This document shows, in pieces, positions 33,864 to 42,468 of a stretch of DNA of 64,000 nucleotides. Positions within the stretch are counted from its first letter, which is position 1. Each line of letters starts with the position of its first letter. Location of the stretch: contig NZ_NSGJ01000004.1 in the NCBI RefSeq assembly GCF_002286775.1, positions 62,001-126,000 on the forward strand, in the 5' to 3' direction. The position numbers were made by a program, and so were the translations under genes. The notes under the pieces are model-generated. The model did not search any database and was not told the origin of the DNA. It saw nothing but the letters and a program-made list of their open reading frames with translations. This DNA is from Myroides sp. N17-2. Lineage in GTDB: Bacteria; Bacteroidota; Bacteroidia; Flavobacteriales; Flavobacteriaceae.

Positions 33864-34561
33864 AATTGTAATTACATTTTGCTATGATTTACTTTTTTTA
33901 CACACCCTCCTTTTTCATACTCACAAGATATAAAACACAGTAATACAATTATTTAACTATTCAAAGAACTTTCAAAAAAAGTAGAAATATCAGCAGACAT
34001 CGACCATTAGCGCAAACTCACTATTAAAAATGAAAAATATCAAAGCATCATTTTACCTCACTTCAGGAGTAATCTCACTTCATCTATCATTTTCAATTAA
34101 AGGAAAGTATTGTATCAATACCAGAAGTATTCATCGACTAAGACTCCTCTAGCTCCACTATATACAGTCTATTCTCCATGAACTGTCGACCAACTTAGCA
34201 TTTAGTTAGATTCTACATAGGTTCTAGAGTAGTCCTCTAAAAACAAGACAGATATAATCTATTGAAATGCAAATATTTATACTTTTTACGAGAAAAAAAA
34301 TAGGGTGTAGTATTTTTCATCATAGTATGATATAGGGTAAATCGGCTAGCATGTTAAGAGAAAAAGAAGGTAGGGCAGGAAGAATAAAGCCACTTAAGGA
34401 GTAGCTACGGCTGTAAAATAAAAAAAGCAGTCCGTTAATTTTAAAAATTAAACTAATCACACTTAACACTTGCCTTTCTAAAAAGCTTCATCACAATATT
34501 AGATAGACTAGATGTATTGAAAAATAAAAATAATTATTTAGCTTTGAGATAATTATCCACT
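33864..34561. other. Intergenic region of 698 bases
   Basis: This AT-rich stretch lies between the divergent DUF6266 gene and a small unknown gene. I looked for RNA genes, repeats and hairpins and saw nothing convincing. A slightly less AT-rich patch at about 34300-34420 has no reading frame of note. Confidence 0.5.
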
Positions 34562-34915
34562 ATGAAGAAGCAAACAGAACAGTTATTATTAACTCTTGAG
34601 GGAAAAATAATAAAGATAGGCGAGTTGCATATAGCACTTCATTCTATCAATACAAGTAAACAACATCCCTATCTATATAGAGGAGATGTAATCTTAGATA
34701 GTAATGCATTACCCGAAGCCTTATACTGCTTACTAACCGAAAAAGTAGTAGCGGTAAATACTTATGTATTCTCTGCAATAGACACTTTAGATATAGAGAT
34801 AAACGCATACGGATTATCATTAGCGAATAACAATACTCCTGTATATAATATCTACATCGAAGAGAATAATATCGAGATAGAATGTGACTTTCCACTAAGA
34901 AAGCAAATTAACTAA
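34562..34915 (+). CDS. Hypothetical protein
   Basis: I do not recognise this 117-residue protein. It is mixed alpha/beta in appearance, acidic, without signal peptide or membrane segment. Its second half has short alternating strands (NTPVYNIYIEENNIEIECDF). It is preceded by 700 bases of non-coding DNA and followed 120 bases later by an exported TPR protein on the same strand. Codon use resembles neighbouring genes, which supports coding; function cannot be inferred. Confidence 0.5.
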   Translation: MKKQTEQLLLTLEGKIIKIGELHIALHSINTSKQHPYLYRGDVILDSNALPEALYCLLTEKVVAVNTYVFSAIDTLDIEINAYGLSLANNNTPVYNIYIEENNIEIECDFPLRKQIN

Positions 34916-35035
34916 TACCCGACAAATTAGCCTTCTTATTCAAATTGTCCTACTTAAATATTTCTTCCACCTGATTAACTTGTAGCAATAGTTAGAATTA
35001 TTATTACTTTTAACAAAAAATTCTAATAAAGAAAT

Positions 35036-36187
35036 ATGAAAAACAAAATCACTGTATTTAGTACAGTACTAATGCTCTTCGCATTAGTAGGAAATCTAAT
35101 GGCTCAAAACAAAATACAAGTATTGAGTGCTGTAGTCAAAGATAAAAAGATAGAGGGAGCACAAGTGCTAATCCAACGCAATGGAGAACAGACCATCTCT
35201 GGCTACACAGATAAGGACGGAATGGTCAATCTTAATGTTCCTTATGCAGATAATGGAGACACCAAAGTTATCATCAAAAAAGATGGGTACTCTACCTTAG
35301 TCGCTAAGTGTGCTTGTGCAGGAATGACTTATGCTATAAGTCCTGTGATGAAAAACCTAGATGGTATACGTGTGGTATTGACTTGGGGATCTACTCCAGC
35401 AGATTTAGACTCGCATCTATGGTTCCCTAATAATCACGTTTACTTTAGTAATAAAGTAGGAACTAAAGCTAATCTAGATGTAGATGATACTGATGGTTAT
35501 GGCCCTGAAACAATCACTATCCAAGAGAAGAAGTTTGGTTCGGAATACTATTATGCTGTACACGACTTTACGAATAGATCGTCTACTAGCAGCACGCAGA
35601 TGTCTAAGAGTAACGCTACTGTGTTCGTCTATGTGGGTCAATCTTTAGTAAGAACATACTACGTTCCGAAAAACAAAACAGGTAACTTATGGACTGTGTT
35701 TAAAGTAACGAAAGAGGGAGAAATAGAAGACATTAATAGCTATACAACATCTAGTTATGGAGATAGAGGAGACTTAAGATACACGAGAAGTGGCGAGCTA
35801 GGTTCTCTAGATACTGTAAATAAAGATGAGGCACTAAGGTTAAACAATCTAGCAACCAAAGAATATGACAAACAAAACTATGTAAAAGCAATAGAACTGT
35901 ATACTGCGGCGATATCAGCTTACCCTAACTTTAGTCAGGCGTATGGTAACTTAGGATTGTCATATAAAAAGAATGGTCAATATGCAGAAGCTCTATGGGC
36001 AAACCGTAAGGCAATAGCACTATCTAATGGGCCTACTGTACGTGCAGGCGCATACTATAATATCGGTAGAATATATGAAGATCAAGGCGAATACGAGAAA
36101 GCAAGAGAGCAATATCGTATGTCTAAATCAAATGTAGACAAACCTGTATACGATGAGGCTATTCAACGTATGACAGATAAAATGTAA
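35036..36187 (+). CDS. Exported DUF2135-like and TPR-repeat protein
   Basis: The 383-residue protein has a signal peptide (1-23, ending VGNLMAQ). Residues ~28-100 look like a carboxypeptidase-regulatory/Ig-like domain (IEGAQVLIQRNGEQTISGYT). Residues ~110-245 fit the YfaP/DUF2135 pattern: VVLTWGSTPADLDSHLWFP, then YYYAVHDFTN. The C-terminal ~120 residues hold about three TPR units (LATKEYDKQNYVKAIELYTA; YGNLGLSYKKNGQYAEALWA; YNIGRIYEDQGEYEKAREQY). It is likely periplasmic or on the outer membrane, where the TPR would hold a partner. It is a single gene with a terminator shared with the convergent channel gene. Confidence 0.75.
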   Translation: MKNKITVFSTVLMLFALVGNLMAQNKIQVLSAVVKDKKIEGAQVLIQRNGEQTISGYTDKDGMVNLNVPYADNGDTKVIIKKDGYSTLVAKCACAGMTYAISPVMKNLDGIRVVLTWGSTPADLDSHLWFPNNHVYFSNKVGTKANLDVDDTDGYGPETITIQEKKFGSEYYYAVHDFTNRSSTSSTQMSKSNATVFVYVGQSLVRTYYVPKNKTGNLWTVFKVTKEGEIEDINSYTTSSYGDRGDLRYTRSGELGSLDTVNKDEALRLNNLATKEYDKQNYVKAIELYTAAISAYPNFSQAYGNLGLSYKKNGQYAEALWANRKAIALSNGPTVRAGAYYNIGRIYEDQGEYEKAREQYRMSKSNVDKPVYDEAIQRMTDKM

Positions 36188-36214
36188 GGAATAAATAATC
36201 CCTTATAAAAATAG

Positions 36215-36252
36215 AAAAGGCGAATGTTCATATAGAGCATTCGCCTTTTTAT
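36215..36252. terminator. Bidirectional terminator
   Basis: A 12-bp perfect stem AAAAGGCGAATG (36215-36226) with 36237-36248 between convergent genes, flanked by A and T runs. Confidence 0.85.
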
Positions 36253-36280
36253 ATTTTAAGCTTCAAATAAAATCTGACTA

Positions 36281-37105
36281 CTATTTTACAATTTCGATAT
36301 GACTTTCTGATACCTTAGCGATAGGAAGATAGTGCTTCTTCCCTTCTACTAATAAACATAAATAAATATTATCAATAGAGATTACATATCCTTCTAACCC
36401 ATCTATGCGTATTAACTGACCTAACTCAAGATTCTTACGTGCATAAAAAGAGAACAACAATCTAGTCACAACATCTTTAGATCCTAATCCTAATGACAAT
36501 GCCACTGTAAGTAATATAGCCCCTACAATGATAGAGATATTATTAGTAATGATATCTGTATTAATTCCCATCTGATTTAGCGTAGTGATAAACACAAATA
36601 CAAGGATTAAGTAAAACAAGATATTACCTATCATACGCGCTCCACTGAAGTCAACTGCTTTAAGCACTTCTACTACTGCTTTTTTAATCCAAGTAGCAAA
36701 ATATAGTCCTCCAACAAAGATTAATAAAGCAACAAATACTTTAGGAATATATAGCATTAAATTACCTATCTCGCGAGACACTATTGTTAGCCCAAAAAGC
36801 TCGGCACCTACTACCACCATTAAGAATATCAAGAATACCTTAACGAAGAAGATTAACACGCTAGAAACACTAATTTTAATATTGACTCTATTTAAAAAGT
36901 CATTCTCACTTAGCAAATTTTGTACTTTCTCTAAACGAACTACCTTAAAAAGTTTCTTTAAAATATAAGAACATCCTTTAATCAGTAACCAAGAAACTAA
37001 AATATAGCCAACCAAAAAAACAAAGCCTACTAATCCTTGTAACAGCGAATTCAATACAGAATTAATCATCTGACTAGGATATTCAAAGTTATATAGTTCC
37101 ATCAT
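36281..37105 (-). CDS. Mechanosensitive ion channel (MscS)-like membrane protein
   Basis: The 274-residue protein has about five hydrophobic segments (about 22-48, 80-105, 115-135, 155-175, 185-215) and a short soluble end with LELGQLIRIDGLEGYVISID, which resembles the beta domain of MscS-type channels (GxxxxI/V-x-G-x-V). It is small, lacking the large C-terminal vestibule of MscS, and matches the TM-helix-repeat subgroup. It overlaps the 75-residue gene by 17 bases and is the third gene behind an ECF sigma factor, so it may belong to an envelope-stress regulon. Confidence 0.75.
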   Translation of the reverse strand: MMELYNFEYPSQMINSVLNSLLQGLVGFVFLVGYILVSWLLIKGCSYILKKLFKVVRLEKVQNLLSENDFLNRVNIKISVSSVLIFFVKVFLIFLMVVVGAELFGLTIVSREIGNLMLYIPKVFVALLIFVGGLYFATWIKKAVVEVLKAVDFSGARMIGNILFYLILVFVFITTLNQMGINTDIITNNISIIVGAILLTVALSLGLGSKDVVTRLLFSFYARKNLELGQLIRIDGLEGYVISIDNIYLCLLVEGKKHYLPIAKVSESHIEIVK

Positions 37106-37316
37106 TCTTACTATTTTTAATTTTATTGATTAATTCATTTTCTTTTTTCAAATCTTTCTCCCCAATTAAACTCCCTAGAGTCTGAGGAACCTTGACAGTG
37201 TATAATTCGGACACGTCAAGTGACAACTTAATAAAGTTGAGATTATCTATTACCCTATTTTTTAAGTAATCTGGTAACTTTTCATCCTGAAGTATTTTTT
37301 TGAACGGATTTTCCAT
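37089..37316 (-). CDS. Small protein coupled to ECF sigma factor gene
   Basis: The 75-residue protein is helical and polar, starting MENPFKKILQDEKLPDYLK. It has no membrane segment and no zinc anti-sigma motif. It begins 2 bases after the sigma-factor stop and overlaps the following channel gene. This position is where an anti-sigma factor is normally encoded, but it lacks the usual features, so the role is open. Confidence 0.65.
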   Translation of the reverse strand: MENPFKKILQDEKLPDYLKNRVIDNLNFIKLSLDVSELYTVKVPQTLGSLIGEKDLKKENELINKIKNSKNDGTI

Positions 37317-37318
37317 AA

Positions 37319-37900
37319 TTACAACGAGTTATAAATTTCTACAATCTTTTTCTTAGCCCTATGGAGTCGCATTTTTACAGCACTATCTCCTAAATCTAAT
37401 AGGATAGCTATCTCCTTAATCGACTTGTCATCTTGATATTTCATCAATAAAACAATCTTATCTTCCGGATCTAGTCTAACCAATGACTCCTGTAATCTAT
37501 CCACACTCAAAGAAAATATTTCTTCGTCTGAGATCTCGTCTTCTATAGATAAAGCGTATTGATTCTCATCATCCAACACTTCTTCATTTCTCTTTTTCTT
37601 AAGAACTAACTTAGAATAATTGACACAATGATTATACGCAAAAGAATACAACCAAGTAGAAAACTTAGCTTCTCCTCTAAAATTCTTCAAGTTTAAATAT
37701 AACTTCACAAAAATATCTTGGGTCAAGTCTTCAGCTACATCTCTTGATTCAGCAAAACCTAAACACTTACCATATACTTTCTGTGCGTACCGATCATAAA
37801 GTATCCCAAACAAGTTAGTATTGCTACTCTGAACGATGAATTGTACTAACTCCTCATCAGTCATTGTTGCAAAATTACTATTTTGCGAATTAAACTTCAT
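37319..37900 (-). CDS. ECF-type RNA polymerase sigma factor
   Basis: From the ATG at 37900 the protein has 193 residues. Region 2 is LFGILYDRYAQKVYGKCLG to DLTQDIFVKLYLNL, with the core-binding and -10-melting segment FRGEAKFSTWLYSFAYN. Region 4 is DPEDKIVLLMKYQDDKSIKE to LGDSAVKMRLHRAKKKI, a clear helix-turn-helix. A longer form beginning at an in-frame TTG (37921) is rejected because that TTG is the end of a promoter -7 box. It heads a three-gene unit with the 75-residue protein and the MscS-like channel. The signal it responds to is unknown. Confidence 0.92.
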   Translation of the reverse strand: MKFNSQNSNFATMTDEELVQFIVQSSNTNLFGILYDRYAQKVYGKCLGFAESRDVAEDLTQDIFVKLYLNLKNFRGEAKFSTWLYSFAYNHCVNYSKLVLKKKRNEEVLDDENQYALSIEDEISDEEIFSLSVDRLQESLVRLDPEDKIVLLMKYQDDKSIKEIAILLDLGDSAVKMRLHRAKKKIVEIYNSL

Positions 37901-37918
37901 ATTATTGTTTTTCAGGTG

Positions 37919-37926
37919 CAAAGTAA
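37919..37926 (-). promoter_or_regulatory. -7-like element for the sigma-factor operon
   Basis: The minus strand reads TTACTTTG followed by CA, one base off TAnnTTTG. It lies 18 bases before the ATG at 37900 and includes the misleading in-frame TTG. Confidence 0.45.
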
Positions 37927-37965
37927 AGTATTTTGCTCCAATAGTTAACTTAAAATTCTTAGTTT

Positions 37966-38562
37966 TTAATTTAACCCTCTCACTTGTATCAACTTAGACA
38001 CATACTTCCCAACTACATCAAACTCAAGGTTCACAACGGTTCCAACCTCATATTGCTTAAAAATAGTATGCTCTATTGTGTAAGGAATTATCGCTACTTT
38101 AAAAGTATTAATACCCGAGTCCACTACTGTAAGACTAGTACCATCAATAGTGATAGACCCCTTCTCTATAGTCACGTGTTGAGAATTTTTCTTATATTCA
38201 AATCCAAAGTATGTGCTTCCTCCTGCTTCTTCGATACTCATACAAGTAGCCGTGTGATCCACATGACCTTGTACAATATGTCCATCTAAACGACCATTCA
38301 TTAACATAGCTCGTTCTAAATTCACAGCTTGTCCTACTTTCCAAAAGCCAATACTCGTTACATCAATAGTCTCTTTTATAGCAGTGACAGTATATGCCCC
38401 TTCTTCTAAAGACACTACAGTAAGACAAATACCATTGTGTAGTACACTCTGATCTACCTGTAACTCATTAGTAAAAGCACACTCTACAGTAATATGCAAG
38501 TTTTCTTGATCTTTTACTATACTTTTTATATTTCCGATGTTTTCAACTATCCCTGTAAACAT
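37966..38562 (-). CDS. ribE: Riboflavin synthase, alpha subunit
   Basis: The 198-residue enzyme dismutates 6,7-dimethyl-8-ribityllumazine to riboflavin. It has two lumazine-binding domains, the first starting MFTGIVENIGNI and the second around NGRLDGHIVQGHVDHTA (about 93-109). The ends of both domains share the GSITIDGTSLTVV / NGICLTVVSL pattern. A longer reading frame extends upstream to 38736 but crosses into pdxA; the family start MFTGIVE at 38562 is certain. It is divergent from pdxA across 58 bases. Confidence 0.95.
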   Translation of the reverse strand: MFTGIVENIGNIKSIVKDQENLHITVECAFTNELQVDQSVLHNGICLTVVSLEEGAYTVTAIKETIDVTSIGFWKVGQAVNLERAMLMNGRLDGHIVQGHVDHTATCMSIEEAGGSTYFGFEYKKNSQHVTIEKGSITIDGTSLTVVDSGINTFKVAIIPYTIEHTIFKQYEVGTVVNLEFDVVGKYVSKLIQVRGLN

Positions 38563-38580
38563 AACTCCATTTATTTTTAT

Positions 38581-38588
38581 TAAATTTG
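38581..38588 (+). promoter_or_regulatory. -7 promoter element for pdxA
   Basis: TAAATTTG fits TAnnTTTG, 32 bases before the ATG at 38621, inside the 58-base gap shared with ribE. Confidence 0.5.
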
Positions 38589-38620
38589 CTTTCAAAAATA
38601 GGAATAATTTAGACGATACT

Positions 38621-39691
38621 ATGAGCCAGAAGGAAGAAATTATAAAAGTGGGAATCTCTATAGGGGACCTAAATGGGATAGGCAGTGAAGTCATACTCAA
38701 ATGTTTCGAAGACAATAGAATGCTAGAATTGTGCACTCCTGTTATATTCGGAAACTCAAAGCCGCTATCTTATGTCAAAAAGATAATAAACAGCAATACT
38801 AATATACAAGGAATAGACAGTTTAGATCAAATCGTACCTAATAAGTTGAATGTTCTAAATCTATGGAAAGAAAACGTTAATATCACTTTTGGTCAGAACG
38901 ATCCACAAATAGGAAAATACGCTATCAAATCTTTTATAGCTGCTACTGAAGCATTAAAAAATGGAGAGATAGATGTATTAGTAACAGCTCCAATCAACAA
39001 GTACAACAGTGTAGATGAAGAATTTAAGTACCCAGGACATACTGATTACTTAAATGAACAACTAGAAGGACAAGCACTAATGTTACTCGTAAGTGACGAT
39101 TTAAAAATAGGCTTATTGACAGATCACCTACCTATTCAGGATGTAGCTAAAGCAATCACTCCAGAATTAATACAACAAAAGGTGAAGACAATCAATACAT
39201 CATTGATTCAAGATTTTAATATATTTAAACCGCGCATTGCTATCTTGGGATTAAATCCTCATGCAGGTGATGGTGGAGTAATCGGTCAAGAAGAACTAAC
39301 AATTATAAAACCAACAGTAGAGAAACTAAATCAACAAGGTATTTTAGTATCAGGTCCGTTCCCCGCAGATGGGTTCTTCGGATCAGGAACACATAAACAC
39401 TTTGATGCAGTTATAGCATGCTATCACGATCAAGGTTTAGCTCCTTTCAAGGCACTTTCTTTTGGCAGTGGAGTAAACTACACTGCAGGTCTGGACAAGA
39501 TAAGAACTTCTCCTGATCACGGAACTGCTTATGAAATAGCTGGAAAAGGAACGGCAGATGAGACATCATTTAAAGAAGCACTATACTTAGCTATTGATAT
39601 TTATACCAATAGAAGTAGAAATCTAGAAGCATCTGCAAACCCATTACAGCCTCAAGAAAAAGATTTTAGCACAAAAAAATTTGATAACTAG
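38621..39691 (+). CDS. pdxA: 4-hydroxythreonine-4-phosphate dehydrogenase
   Basis: From the ATG at 38621 the protein has 356 residues, the usual length. It oxidises 4-phosphohydroxy-threonine with NAD for pyridoxal-5-phosphate synthesis. Landmarks are GISIGDLNGIGSEVI at the start, VTAPINKYN, the zinc site GHTDYLNE, LNPHAGDGG, ACYHDQGLAPFK and SPDHGTAYEIAGKGTADE. A reading frame from 38537 would add 28 residues overlapping the promoter and ribE and is rejected. It is divergent from ribE; both make cofactors of the B-vitamin group. Confidence 0.96.
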   Translation: MSQKEEIIKVGISIGDLNGIGSEVILKCFEDNRMLELCTPVIFGNSKPLSYVKKIINSNTNIQGIDSLDQIVPNKLNVLNLWKENVNITFGQNDPQIGKYAIKSFIAATEALKNGEIDVLVTAPINKYNSVDEEFKYPGHTDYLNEQLEGQALMLLVSDDLKIGLLTDHLPIQDVAKAITPELIQQKVKTINTSLIQDFNIFKPRIAILGLNPHAGDGGVIGQEELTIIKPTVEKLNQQGILVSGPFPADGFFGSGTHKHFDAVIACYHDQGLAPFKALSFGSGVNYTAGLDKIRTSPDHGTAYEIAGKGTADETSFKEALYLAIDIYTNRSRNLEASANPLQPQEKDFSTKKFDN

Positions 39692-39712
39692 CTTGTAATT
39701 ATAATAATTTTT

Positions 39713-39720
39713 TATCTTTG
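39713..39720 (+). promoter_or_regulatory. -7 promoter element for the yceD-like/rpmF group
   Basis: TATCTTTG followed by CA is a full match. Its last three bases are an in-frame TTG. Transcription would start at about 39727, just before the ATG codons at 39733 and 39742. Confidence 0.6.
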
Positions 39721-39741
39721 CACGCTCAAATCATGTATTTC

Positions 39742-40377
39742 ATGAATATTGAAAAAGACTTTTTAATACCTTTTACAGGGTTAAAAAACGGAAAGCATTC
39801 GTTTGATTTTAAAGTAGATGACAGTTTTTTCGAAAACTATAACTACGGTGATTTCAATCATATAAATGCCGAAATAAACGTTCTTTTAGACAAAAAAATA
39901 AATCTATTTGAGCTACACTTCACGAGTAAAGGGTTCGCAAACGTACCTTGTGATGTGACAAATCAGGATTTTGATTTACCAATAGACAGTGAAATTGACT
40001 TGGTAGTAAAGTTCGGAGATGTCTTTGATAATGACCACGATGAGATCTTAGTTATCCCATATACGTCACATCATATTGACATAGCTCAGTACATATATGA
40101 AATGATAGCTCTGGCGATCCCTCAAAAAAGGGTTCATCCAGGAGTAAAAGACGGAACATTAGACTCAGAAGCTTTAGACTATCTAGGTTACGTTCACGAA
40201 GAGGAAAAAGATGAAGACGATGACTTCGGAGGTTTATTTGATGATGAAGATGATGAAATCTTCGGTTTAATAGACGACCTTGAGAACGATGAAGAAGAAG
40301 AGACAGAAGAAGAGAATACAAACAAAGATATTGACCCTAGATGGGCAGAATTAAAGAAACTATTAACGGATAAATAA
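39742..40377 (+). CDS. YceD/DUF177-family protein
   Basis: The protein has 211 residues from the ATG at 39742 (an ATG at 39733 is also possible). The YceD domain (about 1-150) shows FLIPFTGLKNGKHSFDF, VPCDVTNQDFDLPID and the later LDYLGYVHEEE. The C-terminal ~60 residues are extremely acidic (Asp/Glu/Gly), then end in RWAELKKLLTDK. YceD sits upstream of rpmF in most bacteria and takes part in 23S rRNA maturation in some. It precedes rpmF by 9 bases. The family cysteine pair is not complete here (only C64-type PCDVT). Confidence 0.85.
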   Translation: MNIEKDFLIPFTGLKNGKHSFDFKVDDSFFENYNYGDFNHINAEINVLLDKKINLFELHFTSKGFANVPCDVTNQDFDLPIDSEIDLVVKFGDVFDNDHDEILVIPYTSHHIDIAQYIYEMIALAIPQKRVHPGVKDGTLDSEALDYLGYVHEEEKDEDDDFGGLFDDEDDEIFGLIDDLENDEEEETEEENTNKDIDPRWAELKKLLTDK

Positions 40378-40386
40378 TATAGTAAA

Positions 40387-40584
40387 ATGGCACATCCTAA
40401 GAGAAAAACCTCGAAAACAAGAAGAGATAAGAGAAGAACTCATTACAAAGCTGTGGCTCCAACAATTGCTACATGTCCTGTAACAGGAGAAGCTCACTTA
40501 TATCACAGAGCTTACTGGCATGAAGGAAAAATGTACTACAGAGGGCAAGTTGTAATTGACAAAACAGCTCAAGTAGAGGCATAA
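40387..40584 (+). CDS. rpmF: 50S ribosomal protein L32
   Basis: The 65-residue basic protein begins [17 protein letters not shown] and carries [17 protein letters not shown], normal for L32. Only one cysteine of the zinc-ribbon CxxC appears, so it is of the C-minus type. It is cotranscribed with the YceD-like gene and followed by a strong terminator before fabH. Confidence 0.97.
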   Translation: MAHPKRKTSKTRRDKRRTHYKAVAPTIATCPVTGEAHLYHRAYWHEGKMYYRGQVVIDKTAQVEA

Positions 40585-40605
40585 GCTTTAAACAAAGTAC
40601 AAATT

Positions 40606-40636
40606 AACTCTCACAATGTGTGAGAGTTTTTTTTTG
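40606..40636 (+). terminator. Terminator after rpmF
   Basis: A 10-bp perfect stem AACTCTCACA (40606-40615) with 40619-40628 is followed by a long T-run. Confidence 0.9.
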
Positions 40637-40898
40637 GTATATAACCTATTTTAGAGAAACATAAAAGACACGTTAATCGTACTTCATATTGCCAAACATT
40701 GTTATAAATCTATACTATAGTATGTATTTTTTATGTTCACGTATGTTTTACTCAATAAATTGTAGTTTATTCGCTTTTCAGAAATTTGCGTTTTAGCCCA
40801 AAAAAAGTACTTTAGAGCACGAAAGAACCGTTAATTCGTTTTTTTTTTGTAATTTTCGCTTCTTTTTGGAATGTTTTTATAAAGTAAAGCAATACCAT

Positions 40899-41897
40899 AT
40901 GACAAAAATACACGCAGCCATTACAGCGATTGGATGTTACCTACCAGAAGACAAGTTGACAAATGTTGACTTAGAAAAATTGGTAGACACAAACGACGAA
41001 TGGATAACGAGCCGCACAGGAATTAAAGAAAGAAGAATTCTTAAAAAACCTGGAGAAGGTGCTTCATATATGGCTATTAAAGCCGCAGAAGATTTATTAC
41101 GCAAATCTGGTACAGATCCTAAGGATATAGACTGTGTAATATTATCAACAGCTACACCAGATATGCCTGTAGCGATTACAGGAGTGTATGTTGCCTCAAA
41201 AATTGGAGCAACAAATGCATTTTCATTTGATTTACAAGCAGCTTGTTCTAGCTTTTTATATGGTATGTCAGTAGCTTCTGCATATATAGAATCAGGTAGA
41301 TATAAGAAAGTATTATTAATCGGGGCAGATAAGATGTCTTCGATTATTGATTATACTGACCGTGCTACTTGTATCATCTTTGGAGATGCAGCAGGAGCAG
41401 TTTTATTCGAACCTAATACTGAAGGTTACGGAGTACAAGACGAATACTTAAGAAGTGACGGCGTAGGTCGTGAGTTTTTAAAAATAGAAGCAGGTGGATC
41501 TATCCTACCAGCAAGTGCAGAAACAGTTGCAAACAAACAACACTACGTATTCCAAGATGGAAAAACAGTATTTAAATATGCTGTATCTAATATGGCTGAC
41601 GTAAGTGAAAAAGTAATGCAACGCAACAATCTTACTCAAGAAGATGTGACTTGGTTAGCTGCACACCAAGCAAACAAACGAATCATCGATGCAACAGCTC
41701 ACAGAATGGGATTAGATGATTCTAAGGTATTAATGAATATCGAAAGATACGGAAATACAACGTCTGCCACTTTACCATTACTACTTTGCGATTACGAAAA
41801 ACAACTTAAAAAGGGTGATAATATTATTTTCGCTACTTTTGGAGGAGGTTTCACGTGGGGTGCAATGTACTTAAAGTGGGCGTACACAGCGAAATAA
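40899..41897 (+). CDS. fabH: 3-oxoacyl-[acyl-carrier-protein] synthase III
   Basis: The 332-residue condensing enzyme starts fatty acid synthesis by joining acetyl-CoA (or a branched primer) with malonyl-ACP. The catalytic triad is C116 in LQAACSSFLYG, His in AAHQANKRIID (about 252) and Asn in ERYGNTTSAT (about 282). A longer frame starting at a TTG (40866) is rejected because the family start is MTKIHAAITAIG. It is followed by accB after 23 bases and accC. The plsX gene that usually sits between rpmF and fabH in other bacteria is absent. Confidence 0.96.
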   Translation: MTKIHAAITAIGCYLPEDKLTNVDLEKLVDTNDEWITSRTGIKERRILKKPGEGASYMAIKAAEDLLRKSGTDPKDIDCVILSTATPDMPVAITGVYVASKIGATNAFSFDLQAACSSFLYGMSVASAYIESGRYKKVLLIGADKMSSIIDYTDRATCIIFGDAAGAVLFEPNTEGYGVQDEYLRSDGVGREFLKIEAGGSILPASAETVANKQHYVFQDGKTVFKYAVSNMADVSEKVMQRNNLTQEDVTWLAAHQANKRIIDATAHRMGLDDSKVLMNIERYGNTTSATLPLLLCDYEKQLKKGDNIIFATFGGGFTWGAMYLKWAYTAK

Positions 41898-41920
41898 AAA
41901 CAACTAACCAATACATAGGT

Positions 41921-42397
41921 ATGGACATTAGAGAGATTCAAAACTTAATCAAGTTCGTAGCGAAATCAGGTGCTACAGAAGTAAAATTAGAAATGGATGA
42001 TTTTAAAATCACCATCAAAACAACTGAGGCAGGTAATACTGAAACTACTTACATCCAACAAGTACCAGTAGCTCCAGCATTAACTCAAGCTCCAGTAGCT
42101 CAACAAGGTGTAGCTCCAGTAGCTGCAACAGAAACAGCTCCAAACGAAGATTCAAAATACATCACTGTAAAATCACCAATCATCGGTACATTCTACAGAA
42201 AACCAGCTCCAGATAAAGAACCATTCGCAGAAGTAGGTAAAACTATCAAAGCAGGAGATGTAGTTTGTGTAATCGAAGCAATGAAGTTATTCAACGAAAT
42301 CGAATCTGAAATTTCTGGAAAAATCGTTAAGGTATTAGTTGACGATGCTTCTCCAGTAGAATTTGATCAACCATTATTCTTAGTTGATCCATCTTAA
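41921..42397 (+). CDS. accB: Acetyl-CoA carboxylase biotin carboxyl carrier protein
   Basis: The 158-residue protein has an N-terminal dimerising helix (MDIREIQNLIKFV), an Ala/Pro/Val/Gln-rich hinge (about 48-72) and a biotinyl domain (80-158). The biotin lysine is K122 in IEAMKLFNE. An overlapping upstream frame from 41855 inside fabH is rejected. It is cotranscribed with fabH and accC, giving the carboxylase half of malonyl-CoA synthesis. Confidence 0.96.
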   Translation: MDIREIQNLIKFVAKSGATEVKLEMDDFKITIKTTEAGNTETTYIQQVPVAPALTQAPVAQQGVAPVAATETAPNEDSKYITVKSPIIGTFYRKPAPDKEPFAEVGKTIKAGDVVCVIEAMKLFNEIESEISGKIVKVLVDDASPVEFDQPLFLVDPS

Positions 42398-42468
42398 GAA
42401 ATTTACAATACACCAATTTTACTTTCTAACGGAGTAAACACACTAAAGTTAAATTAAAGTTTCAAGAG

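Noticed and set aside
38160-38170. FMN riboswitch upstream of ribE or ribF
   Set aside because: Neither upstream region is long enough or carries the conserved FMN-box segments that I would expect.
38563-38736. Upstream extension of ribE by 58 residues
   Set aside because: The extension overlaps the start of pdxA on the other strand and the shared promoter. The family start MFTGIVE is universal.
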